DNA of 64,000 bases from contig NZ_CP114771.1 in the NCBI RefSeq assembly GCF_027366395.1, positions 2,790,001 to 2,854,000 on the forward strand, read 5' to 3'. Origin of the DNA: Endozoicomonas sp. GU-1. GTDB lineage: Bacteria > Pseudomonadota > Gammaproteobacteria > Pseudomonadales > Endozoicomonadaceae. This document shows, one piece after another, positions 17,090-27,200 of this stretch. The notes under the pieces were generated by a model, which was given only the letters and a program-made list of their open reading frames with translations, was not told where the DNA came from and searched no databases. Position numbers and translations under genes: made by a program. Position 1 is the stretch's first letter. The number at the start of each line of letters is the position of its first letter.

Positions 17090-18205
17090 TCAGCACTGCA
17101 CATCGTGTTGCTTGAGAGCCCAGGTGACATGCTCCTGAACCAGCTCTGATGGATAATCCAGACGACTTTTCAGAGCGGCAATAATGGCGTCACTGCCCGG
17201 AGCATTGCCCAGTGCCACAGCGATATTACGCAACCAGCTTTCATAACCTGCCCTGCGGATAGGCGAGCCAGCGGTTCGTTCCAGAAACTGTTCTTCACTC
17301 CAGTGGAAAAGATCCACCAGATCACTGTCATCCAGATGGTGACGAGGTTGAAAGTCCGGCTCCCGGGTTGGCCTGGCAAAACGGTTCCAGGGGCAGGCCA
17401 GCTGGCAGTCATCACAGCCATAGATACGATTGCCCATCAGAGGGCGCAGATCTTCAGGAATGGGACCCTTGTTTTCGATGGTCAGGTAAGAGATACAGCG
17501 GCGGGCATCCACCTTGTAGGGAGCCACAATGGCCCGGGTTGGGCACTTGTCCATACAGGAGGTACAGCGTCCGCAGTGATTATTTTCGTAAGGCTTATCC
17601 ACAGGCAGCGGGAGGTTGGTGAACAACTCACCAAGAAAGAAAAAGGAGCCAGCCTGACGGTTCAGTATCAGTGAATGCTTGCCCACCCAGCCCAGTCCGG
17701 CCTGTTGTGCCAATGGGCGCTCCATCACTGGCGCACTGTCCACAAAGGCGCGATAGCCATGATCGCCAACGGCAGCTTCAATCTGCCTGCCCAGCTGGGT
17801 GAGCCGTTTACGGATCAACTTATGGTAGTCCCGGCCCAGGGCATAGCGGGAGACATAGGCTTTTTCCGGTTCGTTGAGCAGTTTCACGGTTTCGGTATCC
17901 GCTGGCAGGTAATCCATACGGGCAGAAATCACCCTTAATGCGCCAGGATGCAGTTGCTCCGGATGTGCCCTCAGCTCGCCGTGCTGGGCCATATAAGCCA
18001 TATCGCCGTGATACCCTTTCGCCAGCCAGGCTGCCAGATGCTTAAGATCATCTTCCGGTATTTTGGCTTCGGTAATACCGATTTCCTGAAAGCCAAGCTC
18101 TCTGGCCCAAGTGCGAATTTTTCCAACGAGTTTTTCCATGGCCGGTGCTGGCGATGAGTCCGTCAATGTGGTTAAAGTGGGTGGTGAAGATAACGGTTCA
18201 GGCAC
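17090..18205 (-). CDS. queG: epoxyqueuosine reductase QueG
   Basis: QueG performs the last step of queuosine synthesis, reducing epoxyqueuosine in tRNA with cobalamin and two [4Fe-4S] clusters. Family features are RAFVDSAPVMERPLAQQAGLG, with the conserved Asp, then WVGKHSLILN. Cluster motifs are CGRCTSCMDKC and CDDCQLACPWN, with a lone C in RRCISYLTIENKG. The C-terminal HEAT-like region ends with ...VQEHVTWALKQH. The listed 371 residues start at ATG 18205; ATG 18139 (MEKLVGKIRTWARELG) fits the family N-terminus better. It is divergent from nnr, as in E. coli. Its product is the substrate for gluQ in the same window. Confidence 0.96.
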   Translation of the reverse strand: MPEPLSSPPTLTTLTDSSPAPAMEKLVGKIRTWARELGFQEIGITEAKIPEDDLKHLAAWLAKGYHGDMAYMAQHGELRAHPEQLHPGALRVISARMDYLPADTETVKLLNEPEKAYVSRYALGRDYHKLIRKRLTQLGRQIEAAVGDHGYRAFVDSAPVMERPLAQQAGLGWVGKHSLILNRQAGSFFFLGELFTNLPLPVDKPYENNHCGRCTSCMDKCPTRAIVAPYKVDARRCISYLTIENKGPIPEDLRPLMGNRIYGCDDCQLACPWNRFARPTREPDFQPRHHLDDSDLVDLFHWSEEQFLERTAGSPIRRAGYESWLRNIAVALGNAPGSDAIIAALKSRLDYPSELVQEHVTWALKQHDVQC

Positions 18206-18306
18206 TGAATTGGGTTAACTCTTTTGGCATAGATTGTTTGGAATAAATTGTTTGGCACAGTTTGAATGCAAAATACAATCTCTATTGTATCATCGCGGGC
18301 ACGCTT

Positions 18307-19899
18307 ATGAATAAGAGCTTACCAGAGTCTCTCTACACTGCCGATCAGGTTCGACAACTGGATCATGTGGCCATCCACCAGCACGGCATCCCGGGTTTTG
18401 AGCTGATGACCAGGGCGGCCAGCACCGTGCTGTCCACGATTGTCCACTACTGGCCAGAAGCCGGCACCCTGCTGGTGTTGTGTGGGGCAGGCAACAACGG
18501 TGGCGATGGCTATATGGTCGCCAAACTGGCCAAAGAGCAGGGGCTGAGGGTTTCGGTACTGGCGGTGAAAAATCCAGCGGAGCTTAACGGCGACGCCCTC
18601 ACCGCCTGGCAGGCCTGCACTGATGCTGGCGTGGTGATTCGACCTTACGACAGCACCCAGTCCCTGTGCGCGGATGTAGTTGTGGATGCCATGCTCGGTA
18701 CCGGGCTTCGTGGTGAGGTGCGGGGCGACTATCAGGATGCCATCAAACGCCTGAATCATCTTGAACGTCCGGTGTGTGCTGTGGATATCCCGTCCGGCCT
18801 TTGCGCTGATACCGGAGTTCCGCTGGGAGTGGCGGTCAAGGCCAGGGTTACCGTCTCTTTTATTGGCCTGAAGCAGGGGCTGATGACAGGGCTGGGACCA
18901 GAATACTGTGGCGAGCTGGTCTTTAATGACCTGGGCGTGCCTGAACCGGTCTATCAAACCGTTCCTGCTGACTGTCGACGAATTACTCCGGAGCAGTTTC
19001 GTGGTTGGCTGTCACCGAGAAGCCGTGCCGCCCATAAAGGTGATTTTGGGCATGTGCTGCTTATCGGTGGTAACCACGGAATGCCGGGGGCGATCATGAT
19101 GGCCGCTGAGTCTACCCTCTATTGCGGTGCTGGCCGTGTGACGGTGGCTACCCGCAAGCGACACCTTGCGGCGCTGGCTGTTCGCTGCCCTGAGGTGATG
19201 GGGGTATCGGTAAAGCACGGGTCCGGCCTGGGTGCTCTGGCAGAAGGAAAGAGTGTCATGGTTATTGGCCCGGGTTTGGGCCGGGATGACTGGGGGCTGC
19301 AGCTGCTCAAGGATGCCCTGGCGGCAGAGTGCCCGGTGGTACTGGATGCTGATGCCCTGAACCTGTTATCGGATCATCCACAATTGCTAAATGGACGAAA
19401 GTCCCCGATTATTTTCACCCCTCATCCTGGTGAGCTGGCGCGTTTATCGGGTTTGGATATTCCAACGATTCAGAACAATCGATTTGCAGCGCTGGTAGAC
19501 AGTCATCGACAATTAACGGCTCTTACTGGCGAGGGTGCAGCGCACCGGCAGCCAGAGATTGCCCTGCTACTGAAAGGGGCGGGAACGCTGCTGTTTGATG
19601 GCCAGAACACCGCGCTGTGCTCTGAGGGCAACCCGGGCATGGCGGTGGCCGGTATGGGGGATGTGCTCAGTGGCGTTATTGGCGCACTGCTGGCCCAGGG
19701 GCTGACACCTTTCAGGGCGGCCCAAATGGCGGCTTGGCTGCATGCTTCTGCTGCCGATGAGGTGGTTGCCGGTCAGGGTGAAACCGGCTTAAGGGCAACG
19801 GAGTTGATTCCGGTTATTCGACAACGATTGAATTTTATTATTGATAAGCCAGACATTGGTAACTGGCCGTGTGGAAAAGCTTATGCAAGGCAGATATGA
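18307..19899 (+). CDS. nnr: bifunctional NAD(P)HX epimerase/dehydratase
   Basis: The enzyme repairs hydrated NADH/NADPH. The N-terminal YjeF domain has GAGNNGGDGYMVAKLA (epimerase nucleotide site). The C-terminal ribokinase-like domain has HKGDFGHVLLIGGN, FTPHPGEL and GNPGMAVAGMGDVLSGVIGA (ADP-dependent dehydratase). ATG at 18307 (MNKSLPESLYTADQVRQLD) fits the family; an upstream TTG at 18262 would add 15 unlikely residues. The gene overlaps tsaE, and the order queG / nnr - tsaE - amidase is conserved in gammaproteobacteria. Confidence 0.95.
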   Translation: MNKSLPESLYTADQVRQLDHVAIHQHGIPGFELMTRAASTVLSTIVHYWPEAGTLLVLCGAGNNGGDGYMVAKLAKEQGLRVSVLAVKNPAELNGDALTAWQACTDAGVVIRPYDSTQSLCADVVVDAMLGTGLRGEVRGDYQDAIKRLNHLERPVCAVDIPSGLCADTGVPLGVAVKARVTVSFIGLKQGLMTGLGPEYCGELVFNDLGVPEPVYQTVPADCRRITPEQFRGWLSPRSRAAHKGDFGHVLLIGGNHGMPGAIMMAAESTLYCGAGRVTVATRKRHLAALAVRCPEVMGVSVKHGSGLGALAEGKSVMVIGPGLGRDDWGLQLLKDALAAECPVVLDADALNLLSDHPQLLNGRKSPIIFTPHPGELARLSGLDIPTIQNNRFAALVDSHRQLTALTGEGAAHRQPEIALLLKGAGTLLFDGQNTALCSEGNPGMAVAGMGDVLSGVIGALLAQGLTPFRAAQMAAWLHASAADEVVAGQGETGLRATELIPVIRQRLNFIIDKPDIGNWPCGKAYARQI

Positions 19900-20380
19900 A
19901 CTGCTGATAGAAAATGAAGACGCTATGGTGGCGCTGGGGGGGCATCTGGCAGAAGCCCTGGGTGACCGGGGCATTGTTTTTCTGCATGGTGATCTTGGTG
20001 CGGGTAAAACCACGTTCTGCCGGGGTGTCCTTCGGCATCTTGGCCATCAGGGCGCAGTAAAAAGCCCGACCTATACACTGGTGGAGCCTTACGAGGTCAA
20101 TAACCATAAGGTTTACCACTTTGATCTTTATCGCCTTGCCGACCCTGAGGAGTTGGAATTTATTGGTGGTCGGGATTATTTCAGCGAAGCGGCGCTGTGT
20201 CTGGTTGAGTGGCCAACCCGTGGACAGGGGGAGCTGCCAGAGGCTGATCTGGACATTACCTTTGCCTATCATTCGTTTGACCAGAGTGAGTTGCCCGGCA
20301 GGAAAGCAAGGATTGTCGCAGTGACTGATAAAGGGAAGCGTGCGCTGAAAACCATAAGAGCACTTCAGGGGGGCGGATGA
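19871..20380 (+). CDS. tsaE: tRNA threonylcarbamoyladenosine biosynthesis ATPase TsaE
   Basis: TsaE is a small P-loop ATPase that works with TsaB/TsaD in making t6A37 of ANN-decoding tRNAs. The Walker A motif is GDLGAGKTTFCRG. SPTYTLVEPYEV and VYHFDLYRLADPEELEFIG are classic TsaE blocks, and LCLVEWPTRG follows. The start is GTG 19871 or ATG 19883 (MQGRYELLIENED), both inside the end of nnr, implying translational coupling. The stop overlaps the amidase start (ATGA). Confidence 0.96.
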   Translation: MEKLMQGRYELLIENEDAMVALGGHLAEALGDRGIVFLHGDLGAGKTTFCRGVLRHLGHQGAVKSPTYTLVEPYEVNNHKVYHFDLYRLADPEELEFIGGRDYFSEAALCLVEWPTRGQGELPEADLDITFAYHSFDQSELPGRKARIVAVTDKGKRALKTIRALQGGG

Positions 20381-21846
20381 GTCAGAGAACAGGGATTGTT
20401 CGCCGGGTTCTGGCCAGGCTTTTGATAAAACAACGCGCAGCAACACCTACCCGAAAAAGAGCCACCTCTGGCACGGAGGTTGAACCGGTATTTTCCGGTG
20501 GCAGGCGTCGTTTTGTCAGGCAGCTGGGTATTCTGGCCGTGGGGCTTGCAGCCCTGAAGGTTCAGGTAGCTGAAGCGGTCTATAAGCTGATTAAAAATGT
20601 CAGACTCTGGCGGTCGCCGGATAAAACACGACTGGTGTTCGATGTTTCCGATGCGGTTGAGCACAATAAATTCCACCTGAGCAACCCCAGCCGACTGGTT
20701 ATTGATGTTGACGGTGCCCGGCTCAGTGGCTCATTCAGTGGCCTGCAGCTGAAAGATACGCCGATTCTAAAGATCCGCCATGGTGCCCGTAATAAAAATG
20801 ACCTGCGTATCGTTCTGGATCTCAGTGAAAAGGTGTCCAGCGAAAGTTTTCTGCTGAAACCCAATGCGACCTATGGCCACCGCCTGGTGGTTGATCTGTT
20901 TGATGATAAGAGCAGAAAACCACAGCCAGTGGTCAGGCAGAAGCCCGCGGGTCATCGGGATATTATCGTGGCAATAGATGCTGGCCACGGCGGTGAAGAC
21001 CCCGGGGCCATTGCCTACGGCGGTGGTTATGAGAAACAGGTAACCCTGGCGATAGCCAAAGAGCTGGCCACCCTGCTGAGTAAAGAGAAGGGGTTTCGCC
21101 CGGTGCTGGTGCGCACGGGTGATTATTATATAGACCTCCGCCGTCGTACCCAGATTGCCCGGGACAACAAAGCCGATCTGTTCATCTCCATCCATGCGGA
21201 TGGCTTTAAGGATCGTCGCGCCAAAGGGGCGTCGGTTTATGCCCTTTCACGCCGTGGTGCCACATCGGAAACGGCTCGCTGGCTGGCCCAGAAAGAGAAC
21301 GCATCAGACCAGATTGGCGGAGAAGGCGGTATATCCCTGGGGGATAAGGATGATGTTCTGGCCGGCGTTCTGCTGGACCTGTCCATGACCTCAACGCTGT
21401 CGTCCAGCCTGGAAGTGGGCAATAAAGTTCTGGCCAATATGGGTGGGATTAACCGCTTGCATAAAAAACAGGTGGAACAGGCCGGCTTTGTGGTGCTGAA
21501 GTCTCCGGATATTCCATCCATCCTGATAGAGACCGGGTTTATCACCAACCCTGAAGAGGCCAGAAAACTAAAGAGCCGCAGTCACCAGAAGGCGATGGCG
21601 AAAGCTATTTTCAATGGTACGAAAAGCTGGTTCTACAAAAAGCCACCACCGGACACACTGGTTGCCAAATGGAAACAGGAGGGCACCCTTAACACCCGGC
21701 CATCACGGTATGTGATTAAACCCGGGGATACGCTGTCAGAGATTGCCAATCGGTTTGAAATCAGCATGAATGACCTGAGGCGTGCTAACCGGCTATCCAG
21801 TGCCAATACTATTCGTGTGGGGCAGGTGCTGCAGATTCCTGATTAA
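20377..21846 (+). CDS. Tat-exported N-acetylmuramoyl-L-alanine amidase with AMIN and LysM domains
   Basis: The protein has 489 residues. The N-terminal extension ends in RRRFVRQLGILAVGLAAL, a twin-arginine signal around residues 46-63. It is followed by an AMIN domain (about 65-175; SPDKTRLVFDVSD, LRIVLDLSEKV) that targets the septum. An amidase_3 catalytic domain follows (about 190-420), with the zinc-site blocks IDAGHGGEDPGA, YEKQVTLAIAK and FISIHADGF and the late IPSILIETGFITNPEEA. A single LysM domain ends the protein (YVIKPGDTLSEIANRF to IRVGQVLQIP). It cleaves peptide stems from septal peptidoglycan during cell separation. The family is AmiB/AmiC; LysM plus position beside tsaE favours the AmiB lineage, while the Tat signal is AmiC-like. 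The usual next gene, mutL, is not here; the accessory island begins instead. Confidence 0.94.
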   Translation: MSQRTGIVRRVLARLLIKQRAATPTRKRATSGTEVEPVFSGGRRRFVRQLGILAVGLAALKVQVAEAVYKLIKNVRLWRSPDKTRLVFDVSDAVEHNKFHLSNPSRLVIDVDGARLSGSFSGLQLKDTPILKIRHGARNKNDLRIVLDLSEKVSSESFLLKPNATYGHRLVVDLFDDKSRKPQPVVRQKPAGHRDIIVAIDAGHGGEDPGAIAYGGGYEKQVTLAIAKELATLLSKEKGFRPVLVRTGDYYIDLRRRTQIARDNKADLFISIHADGFKDRRAKGASVYALSRRGATSETARWLAQKENASDQIGGEGGISLGDKDDVLAGVLLDLSMTSTLSSSLEVGNKVLANMGGINRLHKKQVEQAGFVVLKSPDIPSILIETGFITNPEEARKLKSRSHQKAMAKAIFNGTKSWFYKKPPPDTLVAKWKQEGTLNTRPSRYVIKPGDTLSEIANRFEISMNDLRRANRLSSANTIRVGQVLQIPD

Positions 21847-21881
21847 GCCGTGGTGTAATACCGATGATGTTTTTCAGGCAT

Positions 21882-21920
21882 AAAAAAACAGAGAGCTGCG
21901 TGCAAAAAAGCCAGCGCAGC
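21882..21920 (-). terminator. intrinsic terminator for the F-box/propeller gene, possibly bidirectional
   Basis: Stem GCTGCG (21895-21900) pairs with CGCAGC (21915-21920). On the minus strand it is followed by CTCTCTG and seven Ts (A7 at 21882-21888 on the plus strand). It lies in the short convergent gap between the amidase and the minus-strand gene ending at 21938. Confidence 0.6.
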
Positions 21921-21937
21921 CCTTTGGCACTGACTGC

Positions 21938-23959
21938 TTATACTTGTTTCTCCGGTTTGATCTGCCAGATGCTGGCGCTTTTGTCACCACAGGTCAACAG
22001 CATTCGTCCCGAGGGGCTGAAACTGCCTGAAGAGAATGTGGTACCGTGGTTTCTTTTTGCCTTTTGGCTCCAATTGCCATCACAGTCGTAGCCGAAGATT
22101 TTAAAGTCTCCGTCCTGTTCCTCGTCGCCAGCCAATATCTGGAGCATTGTGTGACTGTGGACAGGTTCATCGGTCAATGGGTCACAGACAGCGTTGTCCA
22201 CAACGCCTCTCTCGGTCCATGAGCCGTTATTATCACACCCCCAAAAGATAATGGTATTCAGAGAAAAAAAACCACCACCGCCGTAAAGCCGGAGCAACTG
22301 CTCCGAAGCGCTGAATATGGCTTTATTGACTTTGAAACCGTTGTTGACCGATGCAGGACGGTTAATCCTGGTTTTGGCAAACGAATTACCCTCGCTGTCA
22401 AAACTCCAGAGCCTGGCTATGAGCCCATCACGGCCACCATGAGTGGTCAGAACATAGCGTCCTGATGGGCTGATGCTTGCCTCATCAATTTTCTCTTCTG
22501 AATGGATTTTTTTAAATTGGCAACGGCCTTCGTTGCTAACATGCACGACATGAACATCATTACCCTCCCTGATCATAATACAGTTGGATGCCGGGTCATC
22601 GCTGAAACAGGCTTGCCGCGAAAAATAATAAGTATTTTTGTGTGAAATTGCCCATTGGCCCGAACGCTTGTAGTTCAGGATTTGGACAACGCCATTATCA
22701 GAATTGTGAGTCAGGAAGATGTCTTCTGATGCACTGAATTGCGTAGCCGTAAGTGACGGCTGATCAGTAATTTCTTTCTTTTGAACACAGCGGCCCTGGT
22801 CATTCACACTCCATAGTCTGATTTTATGGTCTATGGTGTGGATCATCAGATGCCGTGCTGAGTTACTGAATTTGACATCATAAATTGTCATGTTGAGGGA
22901 TTCCAACTCTTGCCACTTGTCGTCTACAGGGCCAATGATTGTCAGTGTGTTTTCATCTGAACCCACCGTTTTGGTGAGGATAACAGCACAATTTCCAGTC
23001 GGACTGAAGGTAGTATTCACGTCCATGTCGCTGGTCGGATATGAATATTGGCATCTGACCTGGCCGTTGTAGTCAATGCTCAGAATATCAGCACCACGTT
23101 TGGAAGTGATCAGTAGATCATTACCGGAAGGACTGAATTGAAAAGACAAATTCTCAAACCCATTGTTCATGTATCCCGGTATCCAGCCTCTATCGCCATG
23201 GCGAACGCAGATCATCAATGCATCAAGGCCGTTATGGTCACTGCTGGTGATGGCCAGTGCCCGCTCTATGGGGGAAAATTGAACATTCTTAATCCTGCCG
23301 ATATTGTGGGTCTCAAACTGTTCCAGCCAGTTGGTCCCACCGTCAAAGCTCCAGACTTTGCACAACCCTTCTGCTGCTGCCATCGCATAGTGCCCGGAAG
23401 TGCTGAAGATGGCGGTGTTATCTGGTTTGACCCCCAGTACAACGTCCTCCCGCCAGTCACCATTGTCATCACAACTCCAGCCGCGGACTACATGGAAGTC
23501 CTGGAACAGGACATGGCGTTCCGAGGGGCTGAACATCGCTTTTATGTTCTGACCATCAAAAAAATGAGCAACCCCTTTTCGCTCAAGTTTAAACTCACGG
23601 CATTCAATCATCTGACGTATCTCCTCAGAGAATACCGCTTGGTGAGTGATGAGTGGATCGTGCCTGGTTTCAGCTTTATCAGGTCTGGTATAGAGATATT
23701 TAAAAGGCCAGTTTTCCTTAATGTCACGGGAGGTGACTGCCGACAGATGGATCTGCCCACACTCTTTTTGCAACTCCTGAATTTCACCACAGCTCAGATG
23801 AGTAGAGATATCACCGAGTTTGTTCAAAGGTATCCCGGAAAAATGCAATAAATGAGCGGAGGTTTCAGAGTTAGCCTTATCGGTACTTGGACTCATTACA
23901 CTGTCATGAGTCAACGTTGGTCTTTTAGTAGATTGCTCGTTAGTAAAACAAGGATTCAT
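21938..23959 (-). CDS. F-box-like / WD40-like beta-propeller protein
   Basis: The gene encodes 673 residues. An N-terminal segment at about 39-75 (HFSGIPLNKLGDISTHLS, then GEIQELQKECGQIHLSAV) fits the F-box spacing: P, L, I, L, E, L, C. The rest is a series of propeller-like repeats with the local pattern FSPSGRYVLTT...RLWSFDSEG, e.g. FSPSERHVLF, FSPTGNCAVIL, FSASEQLLRL, and SFSPSGRMLLTCGDKSASIW at the end. In eukaryotes F-box/WD40 proteins are substrate adaptors of SCF ubiquitin ligases. No signal peptide is seen; secretion as a host effector is inference. A shortened remnant of a second copy lies at 50.5 kb. The 281 bp upstream (23960-24240) hold no gene I can support. Confidence 0.8.
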   Translation of the reverse strand: MNPCFTNEQSTKRPTLTHDSVMSPSTDKANSETSAHLLHFSGIPLNKLGDISTHLSCGEIQELQKECGQIHLSAVTSRDIKENWPFKYLYTRPDKAETRHDPLITHQAVFSEEIRQMIECREFKLERKGVAHFFDGQNIKAMFSPSERHVLFQDFHVVRGWSCDDNGDWREDVVLGVKPDNTAIFSTSGHYAMAAAEGLCKVWSFDGGTNWLEQFETHNIGRIKNVQFSPIERALAITSSDHNGLDALMICVRHGDRGWIPGYMNNGFENLSFQFSPSGNDLLITSKRGADILSIDYNGQVRCQYSYPTSDMDVNTTFSPTGNCAVILTKTVGSDENTLTIIGPVDDKWQELESLNMTIYDVKFSNSARHLMIHTIDHKIRLWSVNDQGRCVQKKEITDQPSLTATQFSASEDIFLTHNSDNGVVQILNYKRSGQWAISHKNTYYFSRQACFSDDPASNCIMIREGNDVHVVHVSNEGRCQFKKIHSEEKIDEASISPSGRYVLTTHGGRDGLIARLWSFDSEGNSFAKTRINRPASVNNGFKVNKAIFSASEQLLRLYGGGGFFSLNTIIFWGCDNNGSWTERGVVDNAVCDPLTDEPVHSHTMLQILAGDEEQDGDFKIFGYDCDGNWSQKAKRNHGTTFSSGSFSPSGRMLLTCGDKSASIWQIKPEKQV

Positions 23960-24240
23960 TTTAAATCTCGTTAAATTTCCGGAGAGAAGGAAGTTTATTT
24001 AAACAGTTATTCCTGCTCAGATTGTGAACTGAAAAAAGGAAACGATAATGGTGCTATTTCTTAATTCCTTTTCTCAGGGTAAACATTTCGGAGTGTGGTC
24101 GAGCAGGTGACCCTGACTGTGCATTCACTACTTTATACATGCCCTTTTCCCTTATTCTTTAGTTTATCGTCATCAATTCTTAATCACGCTGACAGTACTT
24201 CAAGGCGAAAGTGTAGAAAGCGTAGAAGGCTGAATTGCCA

Positions 24241-27200
24241 TTAATATCTGCTTAAAATGGTTGCATCATGTTCATTGATCAAGCGTTTTATGGTTCCCAG
24301 CGAATCCTTACAATCCAGGGCAATACCCGGAGTAAAAATCCCACTGCCGATCAGGTTGAAATTTTGCCCTGCCGCACTTTCAAAGATGGTTACCCGGTCG
24401 CGGAAATTGCCAACGATCAAGACCCGGAATCTTTTCAGGTCTTCACATATTACCGGGGTATATATGTCAGCAGAGCGTTTATCGCCGATCAGACGAATTA
24501 ACTGCCGGTTATTTTCTTCATCATCGGTGTGATCATTCAGGGAAGTCATGATCTGGGGCTTAGGGAGTTCCTCAATAAAGGCTGCGCCGGTCAGTTTATT
24601 GGTGCTTTGCCGGAGAGTGTCCCACGCCCTGTCGATCAAATACTGGGCGGCCACTATCAGGGTATTGGTTTCCTGGTAATAGGTTGATTTTTCCTGGAAA
24701 CAGGGCTGACCACGGATCAGTCGGGCAATATCCGGTTTACCCCGTGAGGCATGACTCCAATAAACTTCGGTAGCCGCCACCTTTGGCAATTGTTCCAGGG
24801 AGCACAGCAGGGGAAAATTGCCGATGTCCGGACTGTCGCGGACATTTTTCAGAAAGACTTTATCGATGGACTCAACCTGGAACAGGCGCTGGCTTATTCG
24901 TTGAGCCATGCCATTATGATCAAAATTGAACCGGATAATGGTCTGCAGGCTTTGAACAGGCAGGACGGGAAAGTCATTCGGGCTTTGCAAATACAGTTGC
25001 CAGGCAAACTCCGACCACTCACAGAAAGGATGATTCAGGGGAGACTTATAGTGGTTTGACCAGATGAGCATATAGTGGCTCCAGTCGATAATGGCTTTTT
25101 TTTCCGGGGGGGCCAGGGTGGAAAAATGGTCAATGGCATGTCGGGCCGCCAACAAATACTGTTCCGGTACCCAATAGCGGGCAATCTCAAATGCATAGAT
25201 AATGTCATCCAATTCGTCATCTGACGATACTTGCTTAGATCGTCTTGATGATAAATCCCTGCAGAGGGGGATAGGGCGAAAATTTTTCCGGAACGTTTCC
25301 AGAAAGATGTTCTGGAAATGTTTTATAGCCTCTTGGGGTAATTCAGAATGAGTACACTTGTGTTGCTCGAGCAGAGAAACGGCCAGTGACAATATTCCGC
25401 TCCAGCCATCAGCGGCTCCGTCCTGAGCGTAAGTCGAATTGACGGGTTCCACTGGCGCTGATTTGAAAATATTGTGCCATTCCGGCTCTGATGAATAACT
25501 GTAAGTGGAGCTGCCAGCGCCCCCTAAATCACAAAGTCGCCACCCATTGCAGGATCTGACCTCAACGAAAGCATGTGAGTCCGATTGTACTATTCGGGCC
25601 TCAATACCCCAGTAAAGACAGAGTAATTGAAACAGAAACCCACGATGGCGGCAGGTTCCCTGTTGTTCCTGCAACAATTGCTTGACCAGGCTGATGCCGG
25701 TTTCGTCAAAAGGACGACCGTAAGAAAATGCCCTGAACCAATTGACAAGGGCCAGTAGCCGTTCGGACAGATTCTCTATCTGCCCTATTTCCCGCAACTT
25801 CCGGTACCCCGGAGCCGGGTATTCGCTGAACACCTCCTGATCCAGATGTACTTTGATCAGGGGCGGGCAACGCTGGGGCTGTGTGTTGATGGGATCATCA
25901 GCCGTTAACGGCTGAAAATAAGTCAGGTCGGGCTTAATAATAAAATCTACGGTCACTGGTTCCGTGAGTCCGGAACGAAGAAAGTACTGGTCGGTGTGCG
26001 TATCCCGTGCCAGCTGCGTCTGTGTCGGAATGGATCTCAAACCGGTCAACCGGTCGTTGGGGGTCAGTGATGGCAATGGTTGCCAATTGCAGCCCGGTTC
26101 CAGTGTCATGCGCCCGGGGGTTTCGCCGGTTTTCAGATCGGTTCGCCCGGTTAACACGGACAAAAGATTGCGCTGCTCCACAGGGTTTATAGGCAACAGG
26201 ATTTTAACTAACTGCTTATCAGTGGTCACATCGGCTGTGCACAGCTCCAGTCGATACAGATCGGGATTCCATTTACCGGGAAAACACCGGGTTACCTGAA
26301 AGTTTTTGGATACACCAGGGGGCGGCCAACCCAGGCTGAAACTCTCCGGTGAATGAGTGTTCGGACCTCTGGAAGATCCCTTTCCAAGAGTATAAGGCCA
26401 CTGAAAGCGGTATTTACAGTCCTTCATATAGGGCCACCACTCCAGTAATAGATGTTTAGTCCACTGGTCTATGGCGATTTTGCCCAATCGATCAGCCGCC
26501 CGGAGCAGCTGCGGCAGCGTCAGTTCAAGGGGCATGCGTCGCTGTCGGAAATGATTATTGAGGGCACTGGCGCAATCGGTCAGCCACCGACTCAGATCCT
26601 CAGATACCCCCATGGCTTGCAGCCTGAGCCGGTAGTCATCCCGGGTATCATGGTGGATATGAACGCCGGTAAATCGACTGGTCAATGATGGCGGGAATGC
26701 CGTCCGTCCGGGATAGGTGGGCGGATTAACGGTACCAATCAATTTGAACCCATCCTTGTGAGGCAGCGGCAGGCGGTCATTGAGAAACTCTTCCAGTAGC
26801 CCGGAAGGAATGATATTGAGCTCACTGACCACTAATACCTCACCCAGACGCCAGGCGCGGTTAAAGGCCTGCACAAACTGGTTAAACTGGTCCGGTGTCC
26901 CATTGAGATGCTGAAAGCCTTTACCGGTTTGCTGTTGCCAGGTGGTCAGGGTCAGCAGTAACAGGGCATCCTTACCCCACCCGGCAGTCCCTTCCACCAC
27001 CATGGCAACTCTTCCCGGTTCCCTGAGTTGCAGAAATTGCCAGCAGGTTTTTATGTACTCTCTGGTGGCCGGAGTATCGATGACCAGTGGCGTCGATTGC
27101 TTTTTGTTCACCTGTGCCAACTGTCCGAAAAACTGTGTGAAGGCCCGCTGGTGCTGGTCCAGTAATGAACGGTCTACCTTACCGGAACTGTGCCGGTAAT

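Noticed and set aside
18262-18306. N-terminal extension of nnr from a TTG start
   Set aside because: The ATG at 18307 matches the family start; the extra 15 residues look like untranslated leader.
22890-23851. Plus-strand ORFs (60 and 237 codons) opposite the propeller gene
   Set aside because: The minus strand carries the repeat-bearing, terminator-flanked gene. The longer plus ORF shows no domain or ribosome site.
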